Translations under genes and position numbers: made by a program | Shown here: piece after piece, positions 26,801 through 39,383 of the stretch | Layout: each line of letters opens with the position of its first letter | Position numbering within the stretch: the first letter of the stretch is position 1 | The notes under the pieces: model-generated | The model's database searches: none | Seen by the model: only the letters and a program-made list of their open reading frames with translations | What the model was told of the DNA's origin: nothing | NCBI GenBank assembly: GCA_028564675.1 | Contig: JAOVVO010000039.1 | Location: 176,835-240,834 of the forward strand | Reading direction: 5' to 3' | Length of the DNA: 64,000 bases | Source of the DNA: Onchocerca lupi | Lineage: Eukaryota > Nematoda > Chromadorea > Rhabditida > Onchocercidae

Positions 26801-29800
26801 AGTTTTTCTTCGAGTGAACAGTCTAATTTTTCTTTCTTGATCCGTATTTTCTGCCTCAGGACATCAACATCATCTTTTTTCCCATAATGTTCATTTTCTA
26901 TAACAAAATATTTCAATTTAAATCCTATCCTTTACACATTACGCATTATTTCATTTTTTAAATTCTTCTGCATAATTATCATTAAACAGATACCATGAAT
27001 ATTTTAACGATTTAGTTGAGGTTTTAGTTAGGAGAAAATAAATTGTCCACTTTCTTTTATTTTATATAATCTTTCAACTTTAATCGATTGATATTTGACT
27101 TCTACATTAATTACTGTTCAATTTCCACCATATTTATCAGTCACTAATGTTCTTTTTAAAAACCTGGATTAGTTAGGAGAAATTATCAATACAATGATCC
27201 AAATTCAAGTGATTGAAAAGGTAGAAAACAAAATAATTACGGAATATTTTTTTAGGCAATAAGCGCAGAAATACGATTACAACAATCCTTGTCGACTCCT
27301 TGTCCAAATAGTAGCGGTGATGTTGCTGGTAACGATGATCAGTCATCGACATCCCGGAAGGTCTGGTTGATTTCTTCGAGATTATTTTCAGCTTAATATT
27401 TTCCCTTCAACATTATTGGTTTTTGTTTTTATTTTGCTTATCTTCTATACTTCTTTTTTTTGAATTTTTTGATATAATTTTTGATAAAATTTCATTTTTT
27501 TTTCTTTACGGCTATGTTGTAATAATGCAAATATCCTCAAAAATCGGAAAGAATGAATCCTACTTGCGATCTATCCTACTATGCGAGGCGCAGTGATTCA
27601 ATAGAAGTTTATAATAGAACGTTAAGAGAGCGTTTGGAGTAAGGTACCATTCTTTCAAAGAGGTAAAAATAATTGCCATATTATACTGTGGCGGAAGTCC
27701 CTTTGATGCAGTCTGTGGATGAAACGAAGGAAAAATTTGTAGAGAGATCTCTCTTTCTGTCCATTTTTTTCATTTTTTGTTATAATTATCATGAGACAGT
27801 ATGGAGGTTACGAAGAATGTTTGACAGAACAATATAGAAGGGCTACCGTAATATAATTATTACTGGTATATTTCAATCATATTGATAGATGTTTGCTGGT
27901 TGGAATTTTTTGACATTAAATTAAGTTATCGTTCCTTTTTAAATTCTATCTCAAATATAATTTTCCTGTAAGTAAAATCGAAGGATTTTTTTAAATTCAA
28001 TTCTTTGTTTTCTATTCATTGAATTTTTATCTCACAAGTTCACTTCCTTACATCCATTAATCTATAAAGCAATTTTTAAATAAATCTGCAAGAAAGTAAG
28101 ATGGTATAATTATGGCAGTTAGATGAAAATTGTATCTCGTCTTAATTTTTGCTGTTGAAAAGGAAAGACTATTGATATATATCTCACACTATCTAGTTCG
28201 ATATTTGTTTAAAGTGCATAGCACAAGGTACATATAATTAGTATCCTTCATTATGTCTTTTCTTGAACTTTGACACTATTTCAGTACTGAGTTGTTTCAA
28301 AAAGGATCGCTTGAAATATTAAATTAAGAGAAAACGGAGAGCATGAAAGCAATATGAGAAAATGTTCGATCGAGAAACGCTTGTCTAGATGCTTGAAGGA
28401 TGAATGGGATGCTGTAGAATATTTCAGGAAATTTAATTAAGATTCGTGAATCGAAATAGGCTTCTCCAAATTAAATATCAACAGAAAAAGGAAGAAAAAA
28501 AAACTTGAAAAAAAGTGAGAATTTGTGAGACTATCAAATGCTTACATACACATACGCCTACACACCGACGCACAAATACACTTTGAGTGATACTTTTGAC
28601 ACACATAAATAAACATAAATGGCTTGTTGAAGGTGGTAAAAAAAACTTTTTGACGTCAAACTTGTGTGGGAATGTCACCGTATATGTCATTGCCCATGTG
28701 TTTTTCTGTCATCTAACGGAGCCGTGCCAGGACTACTCGACCTTCCTTTAGCTCCATAAATATGAAATATTTTGGAATTTATAGAAGGAAGAATTCAAGC
28801 AAAATGTGAATTTGTTGAGGATATAACGGCGGAATCGTGGCAGTTGTACTAGAAATTCTGCTCGCATTGGTTTCTGTTTCCTAATAGATGATTTCAATAC
28901 TGCATCTAGATCACAACAAGATCCACAGATGTGGAATTTGAATGGATCTTTCCAGGAATTAATTCCCATCTGACATCAAATTATTATCTTATCTGATAGA
29001 TTTGTTAGTATTCATTTGCTTTTGCTATTATCAGTCATTGCCATGTTAACAGACCTATCTTTATAGTCCATCTTTATGAATTTTATGAGTCATAGTTGTC
29101 GCAAAGTAGCAGATTTTTGTTATTTGAACTAGTATTTTGCTTTTTTTAAACATGTCGAACTTTTATTCGATATTTATTGTATTGCTTTCTGCAGGAATCA
29201 GAATATAGACGCTTCAAGAGTGAAGGTTCATCAGCTGGAGTTTGTTCCTTACCAGCACCCGAAATGGACGTAACTATCGATGACTTGTCACCAATCGCCG
29301 ATCCACGTGCATCATCACCCAGTCGTCTCAGTTTATTTCAGGTAGCACATAATTCCTTTCGAAATATTTTAAAATAGATGTCGTGAATTTTGTTTCTTTT
29401 AAAAGAAACATAACGGAACAGAAGGAACGAACCGGGTTTTGTATATTGACACTGTTACAGGATACAGTAACCAATGGACCATTAACGAAACACTCACATA
29501 CAGAACAGGTGATGATGATGCACACATTAAAGACCAAATTATCAAAATATCAAAATTTTATCGATAAAGCATTCGAACATATTGCTCAGGGCAGCGATGA
29601 ACAGATTATTGAGGTTTCTTTTACGGATTTTGAATACAAAATTCAATATTTTTTTAAAATGAAAGGTCAACTATGGTATGATCTAAACGACATCTTCTAG
29701 TCGTCAGGAAATTGGAATTCAATTTAGTGGTTTAGCCAGAAGAAAAGTTTATAAAAGAATATGTTTTCATAAATGACGATAAGTTATTAGCATAGGCTTT

Positions 29801-32800
29801 CAATTGTAGAGACTTCAGAAGTTCAGTAAATTGCAAAAATTTCAATAAATAATGTGCAAAAACCAGCAAATATTACTTCAGTAATGATTTATAAAACATG
29901 ATTTCTGGAACAACTTCAAGTTAATATTAAAATAGAAGTAAATTTATCTGTGAGATTGCTAAACAAATACTGTTATTTGCTCACCTTGTATATTATTCAT
30001 ATCATGTAATACAAAAAGGATTCTATTGATTCATCACAACAACTGCTTGATCTGATTTGATCTGATCGGACTAATCTGTTTTCTGCAGTAACTATAAATT
30101 TACTGATCTCAAGAAAGTCCATTTTATTTTACATTTTTAAAGTCATTTTTCCTGATTTGTAATACCTGGTAGATTTTCTGATCAGCGATGCATTTAGTGC
30201 TGCTTGAACCACTGAAATTAAAATTTTTTATGTACTTTTGAAATTCTCTCTAACTCTGAGAAATTATAATAGCTGGATTTTTCTTAACTAATATAGTTAT
30301 TTTACTAATTTTTTTTTCAAAAGCCAAAGTGAAATTAATCAATGTTAATTCAAAATTTACAAATTAACTCAAAAATTTTTTTAAAAAAATGGTGAACAAT
30401 GAATGTCAAGAAAAATTGTACTTTACAGGGATGTACTATAGTAGCAAAGGTCATGACGAAGGCATGGATGTTCCCGAAAATTTCACACGATTTATCATAT
30501 GCGCTTTGCGATTATCTACGTGATCAGACCTACTTCGATTCGCTCATTATGAATTTTATCAAAGCACAAACTTGTGAACCTGGTAAGTCTTAAAAATTTT
30601 CAAAAATTTTACCGAATTTCTAGACATCATGAATTTTTTTTTTTTTGCTCGGCTAATGATAAATAATTTTAGAGTCTTAAGGTTATCGATTGATATTTAT
30701 AAAATAGAACGGATGGGAAGGGAAACTTTTGATAAGTTAACTGGAAAAGTGTGATTATTTATCAGTGACAAAAAAAGACGGAGAGAGTCTTTTCCTGTAT
30801 TTCTCTCTCTCTCCCTTTCTCTCTTCTATTTAATTTCATCAGAAAGTCATATCGTTCTAAGAAGTTATTTGAAAATTGAACGAAAAATATGTAAAAATGA
30901 AAAGATTGATGAAATTTTTAAATCAAGTAGAATTCTTCTTCAATCTCTTGGAATAGTGCCAATTCTTTTGTGTTTGTGATAGCATGGACTAGTCTGAACT
31001 TGGATCTTTTTAGAATCTTTTGAATAGTCTTTTGTGGTAACGTGAATGAATTTGTGGGAATTCTTGCTCCCTTCTTGTTTACAACTCGTTTCTTTCTTTT
31101 TTTATAACTTCTTATCATAACTTACAGAAAGTGAATGTTTTTTTCTCTTTTTGATTTAACCATCGGTTCTATTTTGAATAATTCTGTTAAAGTTTCGAAA
31201 AATAATTGTTTGGATGCAGCAATTATTTTATAGTTCGGTTAGCGTGCGGACGTGTGTTAGAGGAATGCCTTTCATTGAATAATCGAGAATATGTGGTTAA
31301 CAAGGGTTATTTGAAAAAGCTGGTTGCAACAGCCGAAAAGTTGAACAAAAATCCAGAACAACAACGAATGTCATTATCAATCATGGAAAGCTTATTCAAA
31401 CATTCAACAGCCACAACTTATAGGTAAGTTAAGAGAGGTAGAGGTTTGGATGACTATTATTTAATTCTTTGATGATATTTTGCCGTAATTAACTTCAATG
31501 AGTGAGTTAGCTATAAAGTTAGTGAATATGACTGAAAAAAAAGAAAACAGCGATGTGAAAATATGAATTTTTCATCAATTGCTTCACAGTTCTTTTTTTT
31601 TTTTCCTTTTTGAAGAGTTTAATAGCCATTATAGTAATATACAGTTGCTTTTCAGTACATAACATGCTCTTTTAGGCTAATTGAATATGGTGTTTTGGAT
31701 CACATTCTCTTAACGTGTAAACGTGCTACTGAAACTCCAATTACCTTACGGCACGCTGCACTTGCACTTGCCAATCTGTCATTGTACAGCTGTTCGGAAG
31801 CAAAGAAAAAAATTATTCAGAAAAAGGTATGTTATGATTATCATTATTACATGCTTCATTTTCTGTGAAGTTATCAAAAGAAGCTCATGCATTTTATGGA
31901 GCCATTCTGAATTATTTGCAGTTGTAAAATTCTCGTTAGATTTTTGTGCTTCTTTTGATTAATTTATAGTTGAATTTAATTCCTCCTCAGTTATTGGCTG
32001 TTTATAGAGATATGCCCATCAATACAGTATTATCATTAAGGGTACTTCAGATGCATTTTTCTGATAGCACCACAAATTTATTATCTTGTGTTATTTGTTT
32101 CTTCAATGATTCATGACGAAATTTCTGTCAGTAGTTAGAGCGGAATTAATCTTCGATCTAAACTTGAAGCCAAAAATACGTCCTAATTCTCTTTTTCTTC
32201 CTTTATATGTAATATGAAAGGATAGTTTTGTGAAATGGTAATTTGAGAATGATATTGGACAGTAATAAAATTAAAAAGAAGTGTTACTAATGATTAGGTT
32301 TAGAGAAATATGAGAAAGATACAACTATTGATTTATCTTCCATCCCCATTTCTCTACTTTTTCCGATTTTCTTTACCTTTTATATTGTTTATTGATGTGT
32401 CCACAAAAACTTGGTGGGGAAAAATTGTTTGCATTTTTCACGAAACAATAATCGATTCATTCAGATTGTATGAGTTACATTAAGGGGTATATTTTTTGCA
32501 GCAGCATTATTTGTCCTTTCGAAAAAAGTACTCGATTTAAATTCTTCTTGCAAGATTTGAATTTAATTCTTTAATTTATCTATCGAAAGTCTGAAAATGA
32601 CAATCTGGATGGCACGTTTATCATTTTTTAGCGTTAGAGAAATAATAAGTTTATTTTTTTCTGGAATTGTTTTTGCATGAAATCGTAATCCAGTAGCAGT
32701 TGGTGATTGGCTCTTACTAACATCAGCAAACAGTATAACATATTATTACGCATATTTGGCAATTCATATGCGGGTTTATGAATTATAAGTGACCTATAAT

Positions 32801-35800
32801 TTTGAAAAAAAAAAAAAAGAAATTAGAATTTAAAACTTAGGAACAAGAATGAAATAAAAAAATTACTAAAATAGGATTATTATAGGTACCAGATTGGCTC
32901 TTCTTGTTAGCATCACAACCAGACGATATAACACGTTATTACGCATGCTTGGCGATTTGTATGCTAGGAAGTACGAAAGAAATGGAAGCAGCGGTGAATA
33001 AGTCGGGTACTTTGGCTCTAGTAGAACCATTCCTACTTGCTCATCAAGCGATTACCTTTGCCGGTGATCACTACAAGCATTCACAAGGACGACCAAAGGA
33101 ATGGCTTGAAAGGTTATTATTTCTCATTTATCACCTAAGATATATGACAGCTAGGATCAAGCGAAACATATAATATCCAGAAATGTTTCGGAGATACAAG
33201 TATTATTTTACTGCTGAAAAATATAGGTGACTATAAATCAGTTTTGTTAATGTTACAAACGTGTTCTCCTAGCCCTATTTTTCCTATAAATCTTAAATAT
33301 TTCTTACCGTAATCCATTCATTGCAAGTCTGGACATTTGCAAGCCTCACATACAAAAACTCATGTAGATCTGTGGTAATTATCAATTATATTTGTATAAT
33401 CAGTTATGCTTCTGTTGAATTTTCAATTGCTATTTTATTTGACTCACTAATTTCCATACATCTTGCTTTAGTCTATGAATCAGTGAATTAATCTTTTGAT
33501 TGCAGTTATTTATTTTTGAAACTGAAGTTCTAGCTTGGAGATTTAAAGTTTCATTATCTCGTTCAATTACGGATGAAGTATGATTCGAAATAAATCAAAA
33601 AGCATTTGTTGAAAAATCTTATATACTAATACCAATTTATGTAAGAAAAAAGATAGAAAGATGGCAGCAATATCATTATCTCTATAGAGGTTCACAATAT
33701 AACTCGGAAAAAAAAATCTAATTGAATATATTGTCCAGAATTTTAAAGTCGTTATTTATTTATTGTGTATGCTGCGGTTGATTCAGAAGCTTTTACTTCA
33801 GGTTATTGCCGATGCTTAAATCAAAGTGTCGCGAAGCACGAAGTATTGCTGCATTTCACTTCACAATGGAAGCAACAATAAAGAAAGATCAACAAAAACT
33901 TGAAGTTTTTCAGGTAAGTTGTTCAATTTACAAAATATCTTTTCGACGAGAGCCCATGACATGACACGCCGCTACTCGCCCGAAAAATTGTCGCGATTTT
34001 CCCATCGTTTTTTTTTTTTTTTTTTTTTTGAGATGATTGAATGGGGAATCTTTGGCAGTGAACCGAAAAAATAGAACATAACCTGATATTCTTTCGAAAT
34101 CGTTCTAGGAACTTCCAAAAAATTTTTTCGAAATATGGAATTTTTTTGAACGGAAAAAATTGTTTGTTAAAAAGGTGAAGAATATTTTCTGAGTTGTATG
34201 TTGCTATCAGTAATATTCTTAAAAAATAATGGCGGAATGATGCAAATATAACATTATTTTTTGTTGTTACAGTCATTGCTTCGTTCTGGCATACATTTTT
34301 CAAATATTTCATTTTTGTAAATATAAATAATCGGTTGAAAAATAGTATTTAGTGTATGGAAAAAAAATCGAAATTAGACATAAAATTTTTCTAGAAATAT
34401 CTAATTAATCATTGGAAGAAAAAAGTTACACTGAACAGATCTCACTTTACAGTTTTTTTCAACATTTTGATGTTTTTGATGTATGGTCTTATATGAAGAG
34501 CATCAGAAAACAAGATTCGTTGATTTTTAGAGTAATCAGAAGCCTTAATTTTCGGATTTTGCTAAAAGTTGGGAATTTTTCAAGAGTAGCTTTTCCAGAA
34601 GGCAATAGAGCAGCTAAAACTGCTTTAGGTAATTTTCAAAAATTTTTAAATACCGCACCAAAGTTGGTCTGATAGATTCGAAAAACTTTATAAGTTCTCA
34701 TAGATCAGATGAAGGCTACATTTTGAATTCTTAATTTGCCTAATAAACTAAAAAAAATCTGGAGTTAAACAATGCTTTCATCACTGCTTTATTTGATTTA
34801 GACTTTCTTCAATTTTCATAAATTTTTTTCACTAGTTGACAAGAATATTTTCTTATTTTTACAGTTTTGAATTGCTAAGAAATTTGTTTTCTGAATTCTT
34901 TCGCAATAATTCTGTCTGTGCATTGTGGTAACAATACGAAAAGTAGGCGTCAACATAAAAGTATACATGATTTTGATGGGCCGCCTATTGTATATAGAAA
35001 TGCAACATAAATACACATGTATACTTATATTGTCATTTTATTGTAGCTTAACAGTTCTAATTTTTTACCTTTTTTTCCTGATTGAAGATAATGATGATCT
35101 ATGAGATGTCCTTATGATGAGTCTTAATTTCCAGTGAATTTTGGACTTTCACAATTTCATTACTTCTAGATATAAATTATGAAACTATCTGTTTACCTTT
35201 TAATCTTCTTTTTGTTTGTCTCAAATTCTTGATTTTCGTATTCTGCTCTACAAATTACTGTGATTTGGCTTCAGTTTTTGCTATAAGATATTAAGCAATT
35301 CTTCAAAATGAGACAATCGTATAAAATCATGCCTTTATAATATTTTAGCACGACATATCTTGCGAGATCACATGAAGGAATTTACTGAGATATTGCGGGG
35401 TACCTAAGTTTTTCAAATTTAAATTCAGAATTAATTTTCAAAAATTGGCGTTAGTTATTTGTTGCATGTTGAGATGCGTCTTGTTTTTGTGGACTATTAT
35501 AGTATTTATAGGAATATTTTGTATAAATATAATGAGAATGAAAAACTCCCTCAATTCTACTTTTCATAATTTTGTAAGAGGAATGAGAGAAGCACTGAAT
35601 ATATTCAAAGTGAAAGCTTAAAGTTAAGTTGATCGAATGAATGGGATTGGGCAGGAATGAAGATAAAAAGAATATAATTCAGTGTATTGCAGGAAATAGG
35701 AGCAATAGCGGCACTGAAAGAACTTGCATCAAGTCCAGACGAAGTGGCCGCTAAGTTTGCAAGTGAAGCTTTAACGATAATAGGTGAAGAAGTGCCCTAC

Positions 35801-38800
35801 AAGCTTACTCAACAGGTACCATGTTGGACAATTGCTGATGTGCAATATTGGGTGAAGAAGGTTGGTTTGACAGTCCTAAATTCTCGATGTTGTGTTGGTT
35901 CCACTTTATTTTTACTTTTCTGTAGCAACTCTTTCTTATTGTAACTTATTTCCTTTTGAAAATAATATCTAGTAACTGTCTCTTCCTGTTTTTTTTCTTT
36001 GATATGCTGAATTTTTTTCTTTTTTTTTTTGGAAGGAGAAAGTTTGAGAACAACTTTTGTGCAAAACTTTGAAATCCAAAATTTTGAAACGAAACATCCA
36101 TTTGAAATGTCTTCGGCTTGATAGAATAATTACCAATAAATACTGTGAAACGAAGCACAATTTTATTTCTATAAACTTTTTTTCACTTAATATTTATGTT
36201 ACATTTTCTATTTATTTTTTGCTTTAATTAAAAAAAAGTTAGGGGATGATACTAAAGTTTCCCCTTTTTTTTTCTTTCTTTTTTTTTTGGTTTTCTGTTA
36301 TTCTCTTTTCTTAAACAGTTTATGGAAAAGAAAATTTTACGATTTGGAAGTGGTATGCGAAATTTTAAGTTACTTTTTTCTTAATAAAAGATTATGCATT
36401 TTAATCAAAGATTAAAAGTTTGTAATCTTATTTTGCACTCACCAAGCTAAAAGTCCTTAACTATGTTTAATTCATGTATTAATTTATGCAGATTGGTTTT
36501 GAACCCTATGCAGATGCGTTTGCGAGACATATGGTCGATGGTGATTTATTGTTATTGCTAACTGAAAAAGAGTTGGAACAAGATCTTCAGATGTCTTCTG
36601 CCCTTCTCAGAAAACGCTTTATTCGTGAACTGGAAAGCCTTAAAGTAAGTTTATCCTCTTTTGGAAACATAGTTGTAATTCATATGAATTTATCAATTCA
36701 GTGATTTTGTTTAAAATATTGGTAACTAGATAAAATAGAAATAATTATGATATTGGTTAGAAATTGAATGATTAAATTCTTGGTTCAATGAAATGTTTCT
36801 TAAATCCAAAGTATTTCTAGATCGCAGCTGACTACGGAAGTGTGGACGAAAGTCAGTTAGATCAATTCTTGATGTCATTAAGCCCTGAATTATCAGTTTA
36901 TACATATCAGATGCTTGGTATGGGCCTAAATCGTAGTTTGTTGCCCTCCTTAACTGACGAGATGATGAAAACTGTGTGTGGCATGCATAATCCTATTCAT
37001 AGGCTCAAACTGAGGCAAGCTCTGCAAGGTAAGACTTCGAATATAATTCGAATATAACCGGCTCTAAATTTCAATAAGTATTCTTTTTGATGAATCATGC
37101 TAATGTTTATAAATTTATCACTTCATGAAACTGCAAAAATTATAGACAGCAAGCATATCGATGACATTGAGGTTGCAATACTGAGTAAGCAAATTGATGT
37201 ATTCATAAGTTATCGGCGCAGTACGGGTAATCAATTGGCCAGCCTTATCAAAGTTTTACTTCAGCTTAGAGGATATAAGGCTAGTACTTATATTACTTGT
37301 TTTTATTTTTTTAATACTTATTTTTATTTAAGCTTTACTTATATGGGGTTTTCACTACGGTCTTTTTATCAAGACTTTAATTTCCGTGTGCTATTGAAGA
37401 CGAAATATAAAAAAAACTTAGCATTTTGAATTGCATTGTTTTTCTTGAGACATAATTTTTATACGTATTTACAAAATGCATAAAAAATTGTTTACCGTTG
37501 TTTCTGTTTAATATTTCTTTTTCTTATCTACGATGATCATTTTTATTTTTAATTTCAGATTAAATTTTTCACTTTTTTAAATAATACATTTTGTATTCTT
37601 TTGTATTTGTCGCTACAATATTGTAACTGTGATATATTACGATTGCAGGTGTTCATTGATGTTGATAAACTGTATGCTGGTAAATTTGATTCATCATTGT
37701 TGAAAAATATCCAAGCAGCGAAGCATTTCATTCTTGTGTTAACACCAAATTCTTTGGATAGGTTATTCAATGATCATAACTGTGAAGACTGGATACATAA
37801 AGAGGTTTTTTAGATGTTTTGTTTATGATTGAGAATAAGAAGAAGAGTAGAGAATTAATGTAAAAGTATTCATTTAGTTTTACTTTAATCCAACTTTTCT
37901 TCCTTTAACAACACGAAAGAAAAAATTCAATAATATAAAAATATTACTGATATTGTAAAAGGAAGAAAAGTTTGTATTATTATTATTACTTTGCTTGCAT
38001 TTGATTTATAATTTGCGAAATTTTTTTTTCTTTAGAATAAAAAGTTTAGAAAAAAACTTATTTTTTTAAGTTTATCATCAATCCGACGATACCTATAGTT
38101 TGATCGAATCTCTTCTATGGAATATTTTGGATTTGTTTAGATTTCTATCCACTTTAATAATTCTAAACTTCCTACAAACAGTAGTTCTAAAGCGTTCAGG
38201 AAGTCAAGATTGATAAAAAAAAAAAGTGAAAATGGAACTGTATGGTTCAAATTTGGAACTGAATCATAACTAGTGATTTGTGTTTCAGCTACGATGTGCT
38301 TTTGATCATCATAAAAATGTGATACCGATTTTTGATCAGCATTTCGATTTTCCCGCCGATACTGATTTGCCAGCTGATATACGACACATAACACGTTATA
38401 ATGGTGTACGTTGGGTGCATGATTATCAGGAAGCTTGTATGGATAAAGTGGAACGTTTTATTAAAGGCGAACTGAATCGAACACCAAGTATTGGTCAACA
38501 ACAGGTATGTCTTTCATTACTGTGAGGAAATTTAAGAAGTTTTTTCATTGTATTATGTAGTGAAATACGTAAGACTAAAAATTCTGATTGGCTTCATTGG
38601 CAGATAAATAGCTCTTTTTTTTAGAAATTGAGAATAATAAGCTTTGACAGTTTCAATTATTTAATAATAAAGTAGCATAAAAGGGTACTGCAATGTTACA
38701 ATAATAATATTCATGATGATTGAATGGGTCATGGATCTTTGCATAAAAGTTTCCATAACATTTTATTTTGATTAATAAACGATTTGTTGAATATTATTGG

Positions 38801-39383
38801 TTTTTGAAGGAATTGTGAGTTATGCGAAAAATCACTTGAAAGAATTGTGATTTATTATAATTATAAACTTTGTAAGGCATCGGTGGCATCAAGTACAAGC
38901 AATGGAACTCAGCAACGTAAAATATCTGCACGATGGTCAATCGCAAAAACAACCCAGAAATGCTCGGTAACAAGGCAACAGCACAACGAAATATCAAGTA
39001 ATCGTTGTATGGTAATATTTTTTGAAATACTTTTGTTAGGATGTGCTTATGTATTAGTGAAATGACGAACATCAGCAATTTTTTGCACACAGTACTGATA
39101 ATAAATTCTATTTAACGTATGATGTTAGCATTGGATCAGACTTATTTTTCTCCATTTCTCTAGTTAGTAATAGTCGAATTTTACCTTACTAACAATCTTC
39201 GAAATTTTGTATAATCATATTTACGTGCTTTTCAATAATATCAAATATACGAAAAATACGCCAGATTTAGTCACACTTAGGCCTCGATGAATTTGATTTG
39301 TTGCATGCCTGTCATTGAATTACTTTCAGTCACCTCGGCCGCCACTGAGAAGCAGCGCAACAAACAGCATTAACCGCTCGTAA
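14354..39383 (+). CDS. tir-1: TIR-1/SARM1: ARM-SAM-SAM-TIR NAD+ hydrolase and innate immune/axon degeneration adaptor
   Basis: Exons: 14354-14559, 14735-14889, 25530-25926, 27256-27360, 29195-29341, 29461-29613, 30429-30582, 31234-31423, 31676-31826, 32886-33112, 33802-33913, 35693-35860, 36492-36644, 36821-37028, 37146-37279, 37649-37804, 38289-38504, 38877-39011, 39330-39383. All phases join. The true 5' end lies upstream of 14354. Polar N-terminal exons include a Pro-rich run near 25,680. The ARM domain runs from 29,500 to 35,800 (LKTKLSKYQNFIDKAF; SGTLALVEPFLLAH), tandem SAM domains from 35,815 to 37,028, and TIR from 37,146 to 38,504 (IDVFISYRR, VFIDVDKLYAGKFDSSLL, CEDWIHKE). The last Glu (codon 37802-37804) aligns with the catalytic Glu of SARM1 (E642 in human), so NADase activity is expected. 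In C. elegans this protein acts upstream of NSY-1/p38; in mammals ARM senses NAD+/NMN and TIR cleaves NAD+. One intron is GC-AG. The last 3' exon could also be read in a second frame. An AATAAA lies at 39548. Confidence 0.95.
15685..16074 (-). CDS. Nested gene: small secreted, very basic protein
   Basis: A single open frame of 129 aa, antisense within the large tir-1 intron. The chosen start (CAT at 16072-16074) has a good purine/A context and puts a hydrophobic segment at residues 15-30 (MLFVALVCYCSYVAA), which looks like a cleavable signal peptide ending near AA/MP. The frame is open 41 codons further upstream with other Met codons, so the start is not certain; Met at residue 15 is another choice. 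The predicted mature part (about 99 aa) has no cysteine, one N-E-T glycosylation motif, and clusters of basic residues (ERRRRIRRM, KKRKRNRK) that could be proprotein-convertase sites or a nucleic-acid/heparin-binding patch. No family recognised. A secreted or neuropeptide-like precursor is a guess from composition only. Confidence 0.6.
   Translation of the reverse strand: MSASVVCSCSPVALKMLFVALVCYCSYVAAMPTVTGKLFKKQTAVFQITNPIYMENIRGERVLSMVEDVINETIDEILNGVYGTVERRRRIRRMLHEMPTLIKKRKRNRKADQLKAVADRSHSKQSLIA
17267..17295. repeat. Poly-T tract
   Basis: A 29-base run of T in the large tir-1 intron. Confidence 0.95.
17791..17822. repeat. Perfect 32-bp palindrome at the edge of a TA microsatellite
   Basis: TTATGTGAAATATATA followed directly by its reverse complement, with no spacer. 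It abuts TA and GATATA repeats that run to about 17880, where the MITE-like element begins. It can form a cruciform or hairpin. Confidence 0.9.
17876..18071. mobile_element. MITE-like element with about 25-bp terminal inverted repeats
   Basis: The left end (17876-17900, TCTATATAAATAAAAATG then taaatgt) and the right end (about 18046-18071) are near-perfect inverted repeats. The interior is non-coding. Internal pieces recur at 22474-22606 and 23175-23357, including a segment around TTTGACACAATGTTGC and another around TCGGAGATTTAAGATTTTGA, so this is a dispersed family. No transposase is present, as expected of a non-autonomous DNA element. Confidence 0.6.
19892..20046 (+). CDS. tir-1: Alternative first exon of tir-1 (short isoform)
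   Basis: An ATG at 19892 opens 51 codons plus two bases, ending at a GTAAGA donor. The encoded segment is coding-like: MYSLVGTHYSCSDHHFSS, then a Ser/Asp/Gln-rich part and YQLEKEASIET. The phase (two bases carried) exactly matches the exon at 25530, the same phase used by the exon ending at 14889, and the lengths (155 nt) happen to be equal. The isoform would be 1004 aa: ARM about 270-645, SAM1 640-704, SAM2 707-773, TIR about 790-940, catalytic Glu 870. C. elegans tir-1 is known to have several isoforms with different N-termini, which fits. The frame is open upstream to 19793, so this could instead be an internal exon. Confidence 0.6.
22474..22606. repeat. Fragment of the MITE-like family
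   Basis: Shares the ATAAAAATGTAAAT end and the interior segment around TTTGACACAATGTTGC with the elements near 17.9 and 23.2 kb. The right terminal repeat is not recognisable, so it looks truncated. Confidence 0.5.
23175..23357. repeat. Rearranged copy of the MITE-like family
   Basis: Carries the shared core in reverse orientation (GCAACATTGTGTCAAAATTT) next to two direct copies of an AGAACT(T/C)TCGGAGAT motif and a right end GAACATTTACATTTTT like that of the copy at 18.05 kb. The mixture of orientations suggests a composite or internally inverted element. Confidence 0.5.
25331..25350. repeat. (TTA)n microsatellite
   Basis: Seven perfect trinucleotide units 180 bases upstream of the tir-1 exon at 25530. 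Confidence 0.9.
32693..32788 (+). pseudogene. Decayed duplicate of a tir-1 ARM exon
   Basis: Lies about 190 bases upstream of the functional exon 32886-33112. The translation DWLLLTSANSITYYYAYLAI tracks the real exon (DWLFLLASQPDDITRYYACL AI) closely, and the nucleotide match is obvious from about 32706 to 32770, including the run ATAACA-ATTATTACGCAT. The copy then diverges and reaches an in-frame TAA at 32786-32788. It has lost the second half of the exon and a usable donor, so it is most likely a dead tandem duplicate. A mutually exclusive exon is less likely given the stop, but inclusion would truncate the protein within ARM. Confidence 0.75.
37280..37648 (+). other. GC-AG intron in the TIR coding region of tir-1
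   Basis: The upstream exon must end after AAG at 37279 to join RGYK directly to VFIDVDKLYAG, as in SARM1/TIR-1 proteins. The intron therefore starts with GC (37280-37281) and ends with TTGCAG. The nearest GT (37284-37285) would break the frame. Confidence 0.8.

Noticed and set aside
33923..34312. 129-codon minus-strand frame in a tir-1 intron
   Set aside because: Built across a poly-T run (Lys run in the product) and AT-rich intron; no family resemblance.
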